Shown here: positions 27,299 through 36,368 of the stretch, one piece after another
Layout of the letters: each line of letters begins with the position of its first letter
How positions within the stretch are numbered: the first letter of the stretch is position 1
NCBI RefSeq assembly: GCF_000715505.1
Contig: NZ_JHEH01000006.1
Span: forward strand, 124,001 to 188,000
Length of the DNA stretch: 64,000 nt
Direction of reading: 5' to 3'
From: Thioclava dalianensis
GTDB lineage: Bacteria > Pseudomonadota > Alphaproteobacteria > Rhodobacterales > Rhodobacteraceae
The notes under the pieces: model-generated
Told to the model about the DNA's origin: nothing
Database searches by the model: none
The model's input: the letters and a program-made list of their open reading frames with translations, nothing else
Position numbers and translations under genes: made by a program

Positions 27299-28918
27299 TT
27301 ACGCCTCGGCCTCCTCCTCGTTTTCGTCTTCCGCGCCTTCCTCGGCCTCGCTTTCCAGCTCGGACGGATCGACCCAGCCAAGCTGGATGCGCGCGGTCAT
27401 GATCAGGTTCTGCGCCTCTTCGAGGCTCATTTCGAACTTCTCAAGCAAGCCGTCATCCTTGACGCGCTGGCCGTCGACCGTGGTCCAGCCACCTGCCAGT
27501 TCCCAATCCGCACAGGTCGCGAAATCTTCGAGCGTCTTGATGCCGTCCTGAGCGAGCACTTCGATCATCTGCGGGGTCAGCCCGTCGAAATCGAACAGCG
27601 ATTGCTCGACGCCCAGTTCCTTCGCGGCTTCCAGCGCGCGGCGGTTCTGCGCCTCGATGACATCTTGCGCACGGGCTTGCAACTCGCTCGCGGTGTCGGA
27701 ATCGACGCCCTCGATCGACAGCAGTTCTTCCATGTCGACATAGGCGACCTCTTCGAGCGAGGTGAAGCCTTCGGCGACGAGAAGCTGCGCGAAGAACTCG
27801 TCGAGATCGAGCGAGTCGACGAATAGCTTGGTGCGCAGCGCGAACTCGGCCTGACGACGCTGGCTTTCCTCGGCTTCGGTCAGGATGTCGATATCCAGAC
27901 CGGTGAGCTGGCTTGCGAGGCGCACGTTCTGACCGCGACGACCGATGGCGAGCGACAGCTGCTCGTCGGGCACCACGACCTCGATCTTGCCCGCTTCCTC
28001 GTCGATCACAACTTTCGACACTTCGGCCGGTTGCAGCGCGTTCACGAGGAAGGTCGCCTGATCTTCATTCCACGGAATGATGTCGATCTTCTCGCCCTGC
28101 AATTCGCCGACAACAGCCTGCACGCGCGAGCCGCGCATACCGACGCAGGCACCGACCGGGTCGATCGAGTTGTCATAGGAGATCACGCCGATCTTCGCGC
28201 GCGAGCCGGGATCACGGGCCACGGCCTTGATCTCGATGATGCCGTCATAGATCTCGGGCACTTCCATCTTGAACAGCTCGGCCATGAATTGCGGGTCGGT
28301 GCGCGACAGGAAGACCTGCGGGCCCCGCGCTTCGCGGCGGACGTCTTTGACATAGGCGCGGATGCGGTCGTTCGGGCGATAGCTTTCGCGGCCGATCTTC
28401 TCGTTGCGGCGCAGGATTGCCTCGCCACGACCGATATCGACGATGATATTGCCGTATTCCTCGCGCTTGACGACACCGTTGAGGATGGTGCCTGCGCGGT
28501 CCTTGAATTCCTCGTATTGACGATCACGCTCGGCCTCGCGGACGCGCTGCAAGATCACCTGCTTGGCGCTCTGGGCGGCGATCCGGCCCAGATCGACCGG
28601 CGGCACTTCGTCAACGATCTCGTCGCCCACAGCCGGCGCGTCGAGATATTGCTTGGCCTGCGCGACGGTCAGCTCTGCCTGGTAGTTCTCCAGAAGGTCA
28701 TCTTCGACCACGGTGCGCACCCGGGTAAAGGTCGCGCGGCCCGTCTTGCGGTCGATGGAGACGCGGATGTCCATCTCGGTGCCGTAGCGCGACTTCGCGG
28801 CCCGGGCGAGGCTATCCTCCATCGCTTCGATCACCAGCTCGGGATCAATCATCTTCTCGCGGGCGACCGCCTCGGCGGTCTGCAGAAGTTCCAACTGGTT
28901 GGCAGAGGTGATTGCCAT
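27299..28918 (-). CDS. nusA: Transcription termination/antitermination factor NusA
   Basis: Binds RNA polymerase and nascent RNA, and affects pausing, termination and antitermination. The 539 residues show an N-terminal RNAP-binding domain (about 1-130) and an S1 domain (about 135-200; [26 protein letters not shown]). KH1/KH2 domains follow (about 205-350; [21 protein letters not shown] and [16 protein letters not shown]). Two helix-hairpin-helix acidic repeats come next, and the tail is very acidic. Only three bases separate it from rimP. Confidence 0.98.
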   Translation of the reverse strand: MAITSANQLELLQTAEAVAREKMIDPELVIEAMEDSLARAAKSRYGTEMDIRVSIDRKTGRATFTRVRTVVEDDLLENYQAELTVAQAKQYLDAPAVGDEIVDEVPPVDLGRIAAQSAKQVILQRVREAERDRQYEEFKDRAGTILNGVVKREEYGNIIVDIGRGEAILRRNEKIGRESYRPNDRIRAYVKDVRREARGPQVFLSRTDPQFMAELFKMEVPEIYDGIIEIKAVARDPGSRAKIGVISYDNSIDPVGACVGMRGSRVQAVVGELQGEKIDIIPWNEDQATFLVNALQPAEVSKVVIDEEAGKIEVVVPDEQLSLAIGRRGQNVRLASQLTGLDIDILTEAEESQRRQAEFALRTKLFVDSLDLDEFFAQLLVAEGFTSLEEVAYVDMEELLSIEGVDSDTASELQARAQDVIEAQNRRALEAAKELGVEQSLFDFDGLTPQMIEVLAQDGIKTLEDFATCADWELAGGWTTVDGQRVKDDGLLEKFEMSLEEAQNLIMTARIQLGWVDPSELESEAEEGAEDENEEEAEA

Positions 28919-28921
28919 GGC

Positions 28922-29503
28922 TCAGGTCTCCTCGTCGGGGGATTCGTCGATTTCGTCAAATTCGTCTTCGTTGATGAGACCCTCGGCCTTCTTCTGCCGC
29001 AGCATCTCGGTAATCAGTTCATCCGTCAGCACCAGCTTCGCATCCGAAAGCCAGTCAAATTGCAGGCCGATCACGACCTGCTCGCCCTGATTCTCGATCT
29101 CGATCAGGATCTCGGACCCTTCGATCCCGCGTAGCATGCCTTTGAAGCGCTTGCGCCCATCGATCATCTCGTCGGTCTCGATCTTCGCCTCGTGGTCCTG
29201 CCACATCTCGAAATCCTTGAGACGGGTCAGCGGACGGTCGATGCCCGGCGAGGACACTTCAAGCGTGTAATTGTCCTCGATCGGATCTTCCACGTCGAGC
29301 GTGGCCGACACCGCGGTCGAGATCTTGGCGCAGTCATCGACGACAATCCCGCCTTCGGGGCGATCTGCCATGATCTGCAGGGTCGCGGTCTTGCCGCCTT
29401 GCAGGCGCAGACGCACAAGCTCGAAGCCAAGCCCTTCGATCACGGGGACGACGATATCGGCGAGCCGCCGGTCAATGGCGGTCTTGGCGATCAGGTCGGT
29501 CAT
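28922..29503 (-). CDS. rimP: Ribosome maturation factor RimP
   Basis: Needed for maturation of the 30S subunit. The 193 residues show the RimP N-terminal domain (about 15-90; [22 protein letters not shown]) with the conserved [12 protein letters not shown] motif, and a C-terminal Sm-like domain (about 105-165), followed by an acidic tail. The ATG at 29503 has GGAG 4 bases upstream. It is the first gene of the rimP-nusA-ylxR-infB operon; a terminator hairpin ends only 15 bases before its start codon. Confidence 0.95.
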   Translation of the reverse strand: MTDLIAKTAIDRRLADIVVPVIEGLGFELVRLRLQGGKTATLQIMADRPEGGIVVDDCAKISTAVSATLDVEDPIEDNYTLEVSSPGIDRPLTRLKDFEMWQDHEAKIETDEMIDGRKRFKGMLRGIEGSEILIEIENQGEQVVIGLQFDWLSDAKLVLTDELITEMLRQKKAEGLINEDEFDEIDESPDEET

Positions 29504-29518
29504 ATTCTCCGATCCTTC

Positions 29519-29545
29519 AAAAAAAAACGGGCCTAAGCGGCCCGT
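29519..29545 (-). terminator. Intrinsic terminator in the rimP-nusA operon leader
   Basis: On the minus strand ACGGGCC (29539-29545) pairs with GGCCCGT (29527-29533) around a 5-base loop and is followed by nine T (29519-29527). The T run ends 15 bases before the rimP ATG, and a candidate promoter lies upstream of the hairpin. It could end tspO readthrough or serve as an attenuator of the operon. Confidence 0.85.
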
Positions 29546-29599
29546 CACACGTTTCCGGTGGGCGCTGAGTTTGGACCCCAGCGCGCCGCTGTTGAAGGC

Positions 29600-29628
29600 G
29601 ATATAGGCAATTGCGACAGATTCCGCAA
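29600..29628 (-). promoter_or_regulatory. Candidate promoter of the rimP-nusA-ylxR-infB operon
   Basis: On the minus strand TTGCGG (29623-29628) and TATATC (29600-29605) are 17 bases apart. Transcription would begin near 29593, upstream of the terminator hairpin, giving a leader of about 90 bases. An earlier hairpin (GCGCTG ... CAGCGC) also lies in this leader. Confidence 0.5.
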
Positions 29629-29636
29629 GCGGAAGT

Positions 29637-30101
29637 TCAGCCCACCCGCTCCGGGCGCGGATTGTCGCGCCAGATCCGCCAGTTCAGCGCCGCCGCGATG
29701 CACAGCCAGACGAGATAGGGGAAAACCAGCAGGCCCGCGATCATGTCGACCCTGAGGAAGGCCAGTAGCATCGCGGCCACCGCGATCCACAGCAACACCA
29801 GCACAATCATCGCCAGCCTTACCCGATGCGCGCCAAAAAAGACCGGCGTCCAGAGCGTATTGAGCGCGATCTGCACCGCGAAGAGTGCCAGCGCCAGTTG
29901 CGATCCGTCCAGCTGGGCCACGCGGGCCGTCGCATAGGCGACAGAGACGTAGATATAGGTCCAAGCAACGGGGAAGGCCCAGTTCGGCGGTGTGAAATCG
30001 GGGCGGTTGAGGCTCTCGTACCAGTCGCCGGGCTTGAAGATGACGCCGGTCGCGGCCGCCGCTGCGGATGCGCCGAGAAAAAGCAGGAAATAGGTCAGCA
30101 T
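29637..30101 (-). CDS. tspO: TspO/MBR family protein (tryptophan-rich sensory protein)
   Basis: A 154-residue, five-helix membrane protein that binds porphyrins; in Rhodobacter it acts as an oxygen-dependent negative regulator linked to tetrapyrrole metabolism. The family pattern is clear: [17 protein letters not shown] between helices 1 and 2, and [12 protein letters not shown] Trp/Asn-containing region [15 protein letters not shown] and LNWRIWRDN near the end are also typical. GAGGAT precedes the ATG at 30101. It is 25 bases after pip, on the same strand. Confidence 0.93.
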   Translation of the reverse strand: MLTYFLLFLGASAAAAATGVIFKPGDWYESLNRPDFTPPNWAFPVAWTYIYVSVAYATARVAQLDGSQLALALFAVQIALNTLWTPVFFGAHRVRLAMIVLVLLWIAVAAMLLAFLRVDMIAGLLVFPYLVWLCIAAALNWRIWRDNPRPERVG

Positions 30102-30126
30102 CTGGATATCCTCGGATCGGGGCTTC

Positions 30127-31098
30127 TTAGGATCTAAGCGTATCCATCGCATGGACAAGGCCCCGGGTGATTCCCGGCTCGCTAAGCGCGTGACCCGCCG
30201 CTGAGACCAGCTGGAGATCCGCGCGCGGCCAATCCTGTGCCAGCCGATAGGCCGAAACCGGCGGGCAGATCATATCGAGCCGCCCCTGAACGATCGTCGT
30301 CGGGATATGTTCGATCCGCTTGCGGTCACGCAGGATCTGCCCATCGACCTCAAGAAAAGCCTTGTTCTGGAAATAGTGATTCTCCAGTCGGGAAAAGGCA
30401 CGGGCGTAATCGGGTGAGGCCTCTCCCGGCGGGCCATCGAAGCGCACCGAGGCCAGCGCGTTTTCCCACATCGCCCAATGGCGCCCGTAGCGCGCTTCCT
30501 TGACGTAATCGCCACAGAACAGCCGCTTGTGATAGGCCCCGATCAGATCGCCATGCTCGTCTTCGGGGATGGGGCGCAGGAAATTGGCCCAGAGATCGGG
30601 ATAAAACCGGCCCGCGCCGCCACCGTAGAACCAGTCGAGCTCGGCTTGGGTCGCAAGAAACACGCCGCGCAGCACAAGCGCTTCGGCGCGGTCGGGATGG
30701 GTCTGGGCATAGAGCAGAGCAAGCGTGGCCCCCCAGCTTCCGCCGAACACGATCCATGCGGGAATATCAAGCGTTTCGCGGATCCGCTCCATATCCGCGA
30801 TCAGATGCCACGTGGTGTTGGCCTCGACGCTGGCATGGGGGCGCGACAATCCACAGCCACGCTGATCAAACAGAATGATCCGGTAATGCGCGGGGTCGAA
30901 AAACCGCCGCATCGTGGGAGAGCAGCCGCCGCCCGGCCCGCCATGACAGACGACAACCGGTTGGCCCTGCGGGTGCCCCGATTGCTCGACATAGATCACG
31001 TGGCCATCGCCCATATCGAGCCTGCGCTGATCGAATGGCTCGATCGGCGGGTAGAGCCGTGCCTCCGGCGTGCGCTTTTGCCCTGCTGTTCTGTCCAT
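30127..31098 (-). CDS. pip: Proline iminopeptidase (alpha/beta hydrolase)
   Basis: Releases N-terminal proline from peptides. The 323 residues match the family: HGGPGGGC oxyanion motif (about 44-51), [11 protein letters not shown], nucleophile elbow [13 protein letters not shown] (Ser about 113), the late Asp in [11 protein letters not shown] and His in [11 protein letters not shown]. Start chosen at ATG 31098. It is divergent from ubiG and probably co-transcribed with tspO. Confidence 0.93.
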   Translation of the reverse strand: MDRTAGQKRTPEARLYPPIEPFDQRRLDMGDGHVIYVEQSGHPQGQPVVVCHGGPGGGCSPTMRRFFDPAHYRIILFDQRGCGLSRPHASVEANTTWHLIADMERIRETLDIPAWIVFGGSWGATLALLYAQTHPDRAEALVLRGVFLATQAELDWFYGGGAGRFYPDLWANFLRPIPEDEHGDLIGAYHKRLFCGDYVKEARYGRHWAMWENALASVRFDGPPGEASPDYARAFSRLENHYFQNKAFLEVDGQILRDRKRIEHIPTTIVQGRLDMICPPVSAYRLAQDWPRADLQLVSAAGHALSEPGITRGLVHAMDTLRS

Positions 31099-31162
31099 AT
31101 CTCGACTATATAGAGCATTCGAGGCGCCTGCCATGGGCGTTTGGCAACGAGATGAGGGAAGA

Positions 31163-31906
31163 ATGGCCGAGGCGGCAAACAGCATCGATCCAGACGAAGT
31201 CGCGAAATTCGAAGCGATGGCGGCGGAATGGTGGGATCCGAACGGAAAGTTCAAACCGCTCCATATGCTTAATCCCTGCAGGCTCGACTACCTGACGGGG
31301 CAGATTGCGACCCAGTTCAACCGGGATCTGACCGGCACGCGCCCCTTTGAGGGCCTGCGGCTGCTCGATATCGGCTGCGGCGGCGGCCTGCTGTCGGAAC
31401 CGATGGCACGCTTGGGCGCAGATGTCGTGGGCGCGGATGCGGCGAGTGGCAATATCCCTGTCGCCCAGTTGCATGCCGAACAATCGGGCCTCGAAATCGA
31501 CTACCGCTGCTGTGCGGCGGAAGATCTTGCAGCGGCAGGCGAGACGTTCGATGTCGTCCTCGCGATGGAAATCATCGAGCATGTCTCCCATCCGCAAGGC
31601 TTTGCCGATACGATCTCGCAGCTCCTCAAGCCGGGCGGCGTGATGATCTGCTCCACCCTGAACCGGAATCCAAAGAGCTACATGATGGCGATTTTCGGGG
31701 CCGAACGTGTGATGCGCTGGCTGCCGGTCGGCACGCATGAGTGGTCGAAATTCATCACCCCCGACGAGCTTTATGAGCTGTCGCGCAAGGCGGGGCTTTT
31801 GCCGGTGGATCGGCGCGGCATGGTGTTCAATCCGCTGAGCTGGCGCTGGTCGCTCTCCGAGCGCGACCTGTCTGTGAATTATGCGATCGCCGCGGTGAAA
31901 CCCTGA
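31163..31906 (+). CDS. ubiG: Ubiquinone biosynthesis O-methyltransferase UbiG
   Basis: SAM-dependent O-methylation of polyprenyl-hydroxyphenol and demethylubiquinol. The 247 residues carry the N-terminal [27 protein letters not shown] segment characteristic of UbiG (split here only by my reading), motif [15 protein letters not shown], and the acidic AMEIIEHV motif. GAGGGAAGA precedes the ATG at 31163. Monocistronic. Confidence 0.96.
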   Translation: MAEAANSIDPDEVAKFEAMAAEWWDPNGKFKPLHMLNPCRLDYLTGQIATQFNRDLTGTRPFEGLRLLDIGCGGGLLSEPMARLGADVVGADAASGNIPVAQLHAEQSGLEIDYRCCAAEDLAAAGETFDVVLAMEIIEHVSHPQGFADTISQLLKPGGVMICSTLNRNPKSYMMAIFGAERVMRWLPVGTHEWSKFITPDELYELSRKAGLLPVDRRGMVFNPLSWRWSLSERDLSVNYAIAAVKP

Positions 31907-31930
31907 CCGAAGAGGGGCTCTGCCCCCAGA

Positions 31931-32467
31931 CTATTTTGCCTTGGGTCGAAACGCCGCGATCCGGGCGGGATCTGTTTCCAGATAGGCCGCACCGATCAGA
32001 TCGAGGCAATAGGGGACAGCGGCAAAGACCGCGTCGAGGCAGGTCGCGATCGCGCTGGGTTTGCCGGGGACCATGATGATCAGCGATTGCCCGGCAATCC
32101 CGGCGGATTGGCGCGACAGGATCGCGGTTGGCACTTCGCGCAGTGACGCGCGGCGCATTTCCTCGCCAAAGCCCGCGAGCTCTTTCTCGATCACGTCGAA
32201 ACAGCCTTCAGGCGTTTCGTCGCGCGGGGCCGGGCCGGTGCCGCCCGTCACAAGGATCAGATCGGCCTGCGCTGCGACCAGTTCGCGAAGCGTGTCGGCC
32301 ACGCTTTCGCGGCCATCAGGGATGATGTGGCGGGTGATCTCGAGCGGCGAGGTGACAACACCGCGCAGATAGTCTTCGCAGCCCGGACCGCCCCTGTCCT
32401 CGTATTCGCCGCGACTGGCGCGATCGGAAACGGTGACGATGGCGGCCCGAGGCTGCGATTGGCTCAT
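31931..32467 (-). CDS. mog: Molybdopterin adenylyltransferase (Mog/MoaB family)
   Basis: Adenylylates molybdopterin before molybdenum insertion. The 178 residues contain [17 protein letters not shown], the family MPT-binding signature, and [14 protein letters not shown] near the C-terminus. Its ATG overlaps the argG stop codon (shared ATGA at 32464-32467), so it is translated with argG although the pathways are unrelated. The length and the Mog-type C-terminus favour Mog over MoaB. Confidence 0.9.
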   Translation of the reverse strand: MSQSQPRAAIVTVSDRASRGEYEDRGGPGCEDYLRGVVTSPLEITRHIIPDGRESVADTLRELVAAQADLILVTGGTGPAPRDETPEGCFDVIEKELAGFGEEMRRASLREVPTAILSRQSAGIAGQSLIIMVPGKPSAIATCLDAVFAAVPYCLDLIGAAYLETDPARIAAFRPKAK

Positions 32468-33693
32468 TTTTTCACGCGGGCGTTGCGCGTCGCGATCAGT
32501 TTCAGGCGCAGCGCGTTGAGGTTGATGAAACCGGCCGCGTCTTTTTGATCATAGGCGCCGGCGTCTTCTTCAAAGGTCACATGCGCTTCGGAATAAAGCG
32601 AATGGTCCGACCAGCGCGCAACCGTGCGGGCCGAGCCTTTGAAAAGCATCAGCTTGACGGTGCCGGTGACATATTCCTGCGTCTTGTCGATCAGCGCCTG
32701 CAGGGCTTCGCGCTCGGGGCTGAACCAGAAGCCGTTATAGATCAGCTCGGCATAGCGCGGCATGATCGAATCCTTCAGGTGGCCCGCGCCGGAATCGAGG
32801 GTGATCTGTTCGATCCCGCGATGCGCCTCAAGCAAGATCGCGCCGCCGGGGGTCTCATAGACGCCGCGCGACTTCATGCCAACGAAACGGTTCTCGACGA
32901 AATCGAGCCGCCCGATGCCATGTGTTTTGCCAAGCGCGTTGAGCTGGGTCAGGATGGTGGCCGGGCTCAGCGTCTGGCCGTTAATCGAAACCGCATCGCC
33001 GCGCTCAAAGCCGATCTCAACGTATTCGGGCTCGTCGGGTGCCTCGCTCAGCGGGTCATTGGTGCGCTGATAGACGTAATCGGGCGCCATATCGGCGGGG
33101 TTCTCAAGCACTTTGCCCTCGGAGGAGGTGTGCAGAAGGTTCGCATCGACCGAGAACGGGGCCTCGCCGCGCTTGTCCTTGGCGATCGGGATCTGGTTGG
33201 CCTCGGCGAATTCCAGAAGCTTGGTGCGCGAGCTCAGATCCCATTCGCGCCAAGGGGCGATGACCTTGATCGCGGGGTCGAGCGCATAGGCGGCCAGCTC
33301 GAAGCGGACCTGATCGTTGCCCTTGCCGGTTGCGCCATGGGCCACGGCATCGGCACCGGTTTCGCGCGCGATCTCGACCAAACGTTTGGAAATCAGCGGA
33401 CGTGCGATCGAGGTGCCCAGCAGATACAGGCCCTCATAGACCGCATTGGCGCGGAACATCGGGAAGACGAAATCGCGCACGAATTCCTCGCGCACATCCT
33501 CGATGAAGATATTTTCCGGCTTGATGCCAAGCAGCTCGGCCTTTTTGCGCGCCGGGTCCAATTCTTCGCCCTGACCCAGATCTGCGGTGAAGGTCACGAC
33601 TTCACAGCCATATTCCGTTTGCAGCCATTTCAGGATGATCGAGGTATCGAGGCCGCCGGAATAGGCAAGCACGACTTTCTTGGGCGCGGACAT
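32464..33693 (-). CDS. argG: Argininosuccinate synthase
   Basis: Joins citrulline and aspartate with ATP, the penultimate step of arginine synthesis. The 409 residues begin with the ATP-pyrophosphatase P-loop [10 protein letters not shown]. Later motifs are [15 protein letters not shown] and the substrate-contact region YEIGFERGD-like ([16 protein letters not shown]). CAGGAG precedes the ATG at 33693. The gene is translationally coupled to mog. Confidence 0.97.
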   Translation of the reverse strand: MSAPKKVVLAYSGGLDTSIILKWLQTEYGCEVVTFTADLGQGEELDPARKKAELLGIKPENIFIEDVREEFVRDFVFPMFRANAVYEGLYLLGTSIARPLISKRLVEIARETGADAVAHGATGKGNDQVRFELAAYALDPAIKVIAPWREWDLSSRTKLLEFAEANQIPIAKDKRGEAPFSVDANLLHTSSEGKVLENPADMAPDYVYQRTNDPLSEAPDEPEYVEIGFERGDAVSINGQTLSPATILTQLNALGKTHGIGRLDFVENRFVGMKSRGVYETPGGAILLEAHRGIEQITLDSGAGHLKDSIMPRYAELIYNGFWFSPEREALQALIDKTQEYVTGTVKLMLFKGSARTVARWSDHSLYSEAHVTFEEDAGAYDQKDAAGFINLNALRLKLIATRNARVKK

Positions 33694-33824
33694 GAGAACA
33701 ACTCCTGATGCGGATTTTGAGCCGCGATTACCGATTTTTCGCGCCAAGGGCAAGGTGAGGCGATTGACAGCGGCACATAGCGCCCGTTGATTGCGTCAAA
33801 ATCAATTTTGAAGCGAGAGATATT

Positions 33825-34595
33825 ATGACAGCCTGGGCCATTTTCCGACACGCGTTTCGTCAGGTGACACATAATCTGCCGGCTGTAGCGCGGGTCTCGC
33901 TGGTGCCATGGGCGCTCGGGGTGCTCTTGCTTTTTGCGGGAATTCTGGGTGCCGGCATGATGAGCGCGAGTGGTACAGGTTTCCGAATGGGCGCAGGCGG
34001 TGTGTTTCTGGTCATCGTGGGATACATTTTTTTCGCCGCGCTGTTCACGTCCATTGCCGTGAACTGGCACCGTTTCGTCTTGCTCAATGAGCCGGTTACG
34101 TGGTGGCCACGCTTTCACGGCGGACGGATCTTGCGGTATTTCGGGCGCAGCCTGTTGATCGGGATCGGCCTGGGTCTCGTTTTCGGGATCGCTCTTGGGA
34201 TTGCCATCGCTCTTAGCCACGACGGCACCTCTGGCGGTCTTGTGACAGCAACCGTGATGATGATTGTCGCATCTGTCGTTTTGGGGCCGGTGGCCTGGCG
34301 GTGTTTTGCGTCTCTGCCCGGGGCGGCAGTGGATGGCTACTCGCTTTGGAAGGTGTTGGATATGACACGCGGCACGTGGGGCACGATGTTCCTGCTGACA
34401 TTAATCTATATCGGCTTTTCCATTCTAATTTGGTTGATAGGCATGATTTTGGCCGCTTTGGGGGCGAAGGTCTTTTTGTTTCTAATTGTCAAAATCCTTT
34501 GGGATCTCGCTGTCGGCTGGTTCACCATGATGCTGGTCCTGTCGATCCTGACAACGATTTACGGGCATTACGTCGAGGGGCGCGAACTCGTCTGA
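33825..34595 (+). CDS. Integral membrane protein of unknown function, 256 residues
   Basis: I do not recognise the family. About six hydrophobic segments are visible (near residues 27-47, 57-80, 108-130, 140-160, 190-215 and 220-245). They separate short polar stretches such as NWHRFVLLNEPVTWWPRFHGGRI, a pattern seen in proteins of the YciC/glycerophosphoryl-type membrane domain group. No enzymatic motif. Lies alone between divergent argG and downstream ilvA (38-base gap). Confidence 0.75.
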   Translation: MTAWAIFRHAFRQVTHNLPAVARVSLVPWALGVLLLFAGILGAGMMSASGTGFRMGAGGVFLVIVGYIFFAALFTSIAVNWHRFVLLNEPVTWWPRFHGGRILRYFGRSLLIGIGLGLVFGIALGIAIALSHDGTSGGLVTATVMMIVASVVLGPVAWRCFASLPGAAVDGYSLWKVLDMTRGTWGTMFLLTLIYIGFSILIWLIGMILAALGAKVFLFLIVKILWDLAVGWFTMMLVLSILTTIYGHYVEGRELV

Positions 34596-34633
34596 GCTTG
34601 CCAAACCGGGCGGGGCGGGCCACATCATGACGC

Positions 34634-35884
34634 ATGAGTGAATTCGCCCTGTCCGCCCAATCTGCAACCCGTGCCCTGCGCGCGTTGTTCGAGCCCACGC
34701 CGTTGCAGCGCAACGCGCATCTGTCCAAGCGTTTCGGGGCCGATATCTGGCTCAAACGCGAGGATTTGACGCCGGTGCGCAGCTACAAGCTGCGCGGCGC
34801 GTTTACCGCGATGCGCAAGCTGCGTGAGAGCAATCCGGGCGCGGATCACTTCGTCTGCGCAAGCGCGGGCAATCATGCGCAGGGGGTTGCTTTTGCCTGC
34901 CGCCATTTCGGCGTGCGTGGCACGATCTTCATGCCGGTGACGACGCCGCAGCAGAAGATCGACAAGACCAAGACTTTTGGCGGGGACTCGATCGAGGTCG
35001 TGCTGACCGGCGATTACTTCGATGACACGCTGGCCGCCGCGCAGGCGTTCTGTCGCGAGTCGAAGGCTGATTTCCTCGCGCCGTTCGATGATGCCTCGGT
35101 GATTGAGGGGCAGGCCTCGGTTGCGGTCGAACTGCTGGAGCAGATGGGCGATACGCCGCCGGATCTTGTGATCTTGCCGGTGGGCGGGGGCGGATTGGCG
35201 GCGGGCGTCACGCGCTATCTGCGCGACATGGCGCCGGAGACCGCGTTTCGGTTCGTCGAGCCTGCGGGCGGCGCGAGCCTCACGGCGGCCGTGGCGCAAG
35301 GCGCGCCGGTCGCGCTGCCGCAGGTGAACAGCTTTGTCGATGGCGCAGCTGTCGCGAAGATCGGCGAGATCCCGTTTCAAAACCTGGGTTGGGTGAGCCC
35401 GGAGCAGGTGATGCGCGCGCCAGAGGACCGGATCTGTCTGACGATGCTCGAGATGCTGAATGTCGAAGGTATCGTGCTGGAGCCTGCGGGTGCGCTGTCT
35501 CTCGATGTCTTGCCGGAGTTGCGCGATCAGATCGCGGGGAAGCGCGTTGTGTGCATCACCTCTGGCGGCAATTTCGATTTTGAGCGCCTGCCCGATGTGA
35601 AGGAGCGCGCGCAACGTTACTCAGGGCTCAAGAAGTATTTCATCCTGCGCCTGCCGCAGCGGCCCGGTGCCTTGCGTGATTTTCTTGAGATGCTTGGTCC
35701 GCAGGATGACATCGCCCGCTTCGAGTATCTCAAGAAATCCGCGCGAAATTTCGGGTCTGTGCTGATCGGGATCGAGACCAAACAGGCCACGAACTTTCCG
35801 ACTTTGTTTGGCAAGCTTGATGCGGCAGGGTTCGTTTATCGCGATATCACCGAGGATGCGACGCTGTCCGAGTTCTTGATCTGA
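34634..35884 (+). CDS. ilvA: Threonine ammonia-lyase (threonine dehydratase, biosynthetic)
   Basis: PLP enzyme making 2-oxobutyrate from threonine for isoleucine synthesis. The 416 residues have the PLP lysine in VRSYKLRGAF (about residue 57), SAGNHAQGVAF, the phosphate loop VGGGGLAAG, and one C-terminal ACT-like regulatory domain (about 330-415; YFILRLPQRPGALRDFLEML). The single regulatory domain fits the shorter IlvA class. Its last 49 bases overlap the convergent Hpt gene. Confidence 0.95.
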   Translation: MSEFALSAQSATRALRALFEPTPLQRNAHLSKRFGADIWLKREDLTPVRSYKLRGAFTAMRKLRESNPGADHFVCASAGNHAQGVAFACRHFGVRGTIFMPVTTPQQKIDKTKTFGGDSIEVVLTGDYFDDTLAAAQAFCRESKADFLAPFDDASVIEGQASVAVELLEQMGDTPPDLVILPVGGGGLAAGVTRYLRDMAPETAFRFVEPAGGASLTAAVAQGAPVALPQVNSFVDGAAVAKIGEIPFQNLGWVSPEQVMRAPEDRICLTMLEMLNVEGIVLEPAGALSLDVLPELRDQIAGKRVVCITSGGNFDFERLPDVKERAQRYSGLKKYFILRLPQRPGALRDFLEMLGPQDDIARFEYLKKSARNFGSVLIGIETKQATNFPTLFGKLDAAGFVYRDITEDATLSEFLI

Positions 35885-36216
35885 GATCCGTCGATTGTGG
35901 TGAATTCCGCAAGCCGAGTCATGAATTCGGCCTTGGAGTCGTGATAGCCTGAGATGATAGCCGCGACATCGACCTGCGCGTCTTGGCCATTGGCGCAGAG
36001 ACGCTCCCCCTGCTGGCAAAGCCGCCCGAATGTACCAAAGCCGAGATTGAGCGCGGACCCTTTGAGAAAATGCAGCTCGTCTTCAAGCTTGCCGGGCCTT
36101 TGCCCGAGCGCCAAGGCCACGGCTTCAACCTCGTCCAGGAACAGGTCCACCACTTCGGCGAACCCCTCGGCGCCAATTTCCGAACGCAACTCTGTCACGC
36201 GGTCCCAATCGATCAT
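35836..36216 (-). CDS. Histidine phosphotransfer (Hpt) domain protein
   Basis: A 126-residue four-helix protein of a phosphorelay. The phospho-accepting His is in LHFLKGSALNLGF (about residue 49), in the classical HxxKGSA context. Stand-alone Hpt proteins carry phosphate between a hybrid kinase and a receiver. It is divergent from a receiver-PP2C phosphatase gene, its likely partner. The last 16 codons overlap the ilvA 3' end on the opposite strand. Confidence 0.88.
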   Translation of the reverse strand: MIDWDRVTELRSEIGAEGFAEVVDLFLDEVEAVALALGQRPGKLEDELHFLKGSALNLGFGTFGRLCQQGERLCANGQDAQVDVAAIISGYHDSKAEFMTRLAEFTTIDGSQIKNSDSVASSVISR

Positions 36217-36368
36217 CGCATCCTCCTGGCTTCGCGCCGAACTCTGTCTGATCGACCCTAGGGCGCAGAGATTGAGGAAAGTTTAATCCCCGCTCTGCAA
36301 CAGGCTTCACGCTTTGTTAGGCGAAATGCGCGAAAACGGGGAAATTGACGGCTTGTGAAAGACGATAA

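Noticed and set aside
33764-33792. TTGACA upstream of the 33825 membrane-protein gene as a promoter
   Set aside because: The element 17 bases on reads TTGATT, a poor -10. I could not support a promoter.
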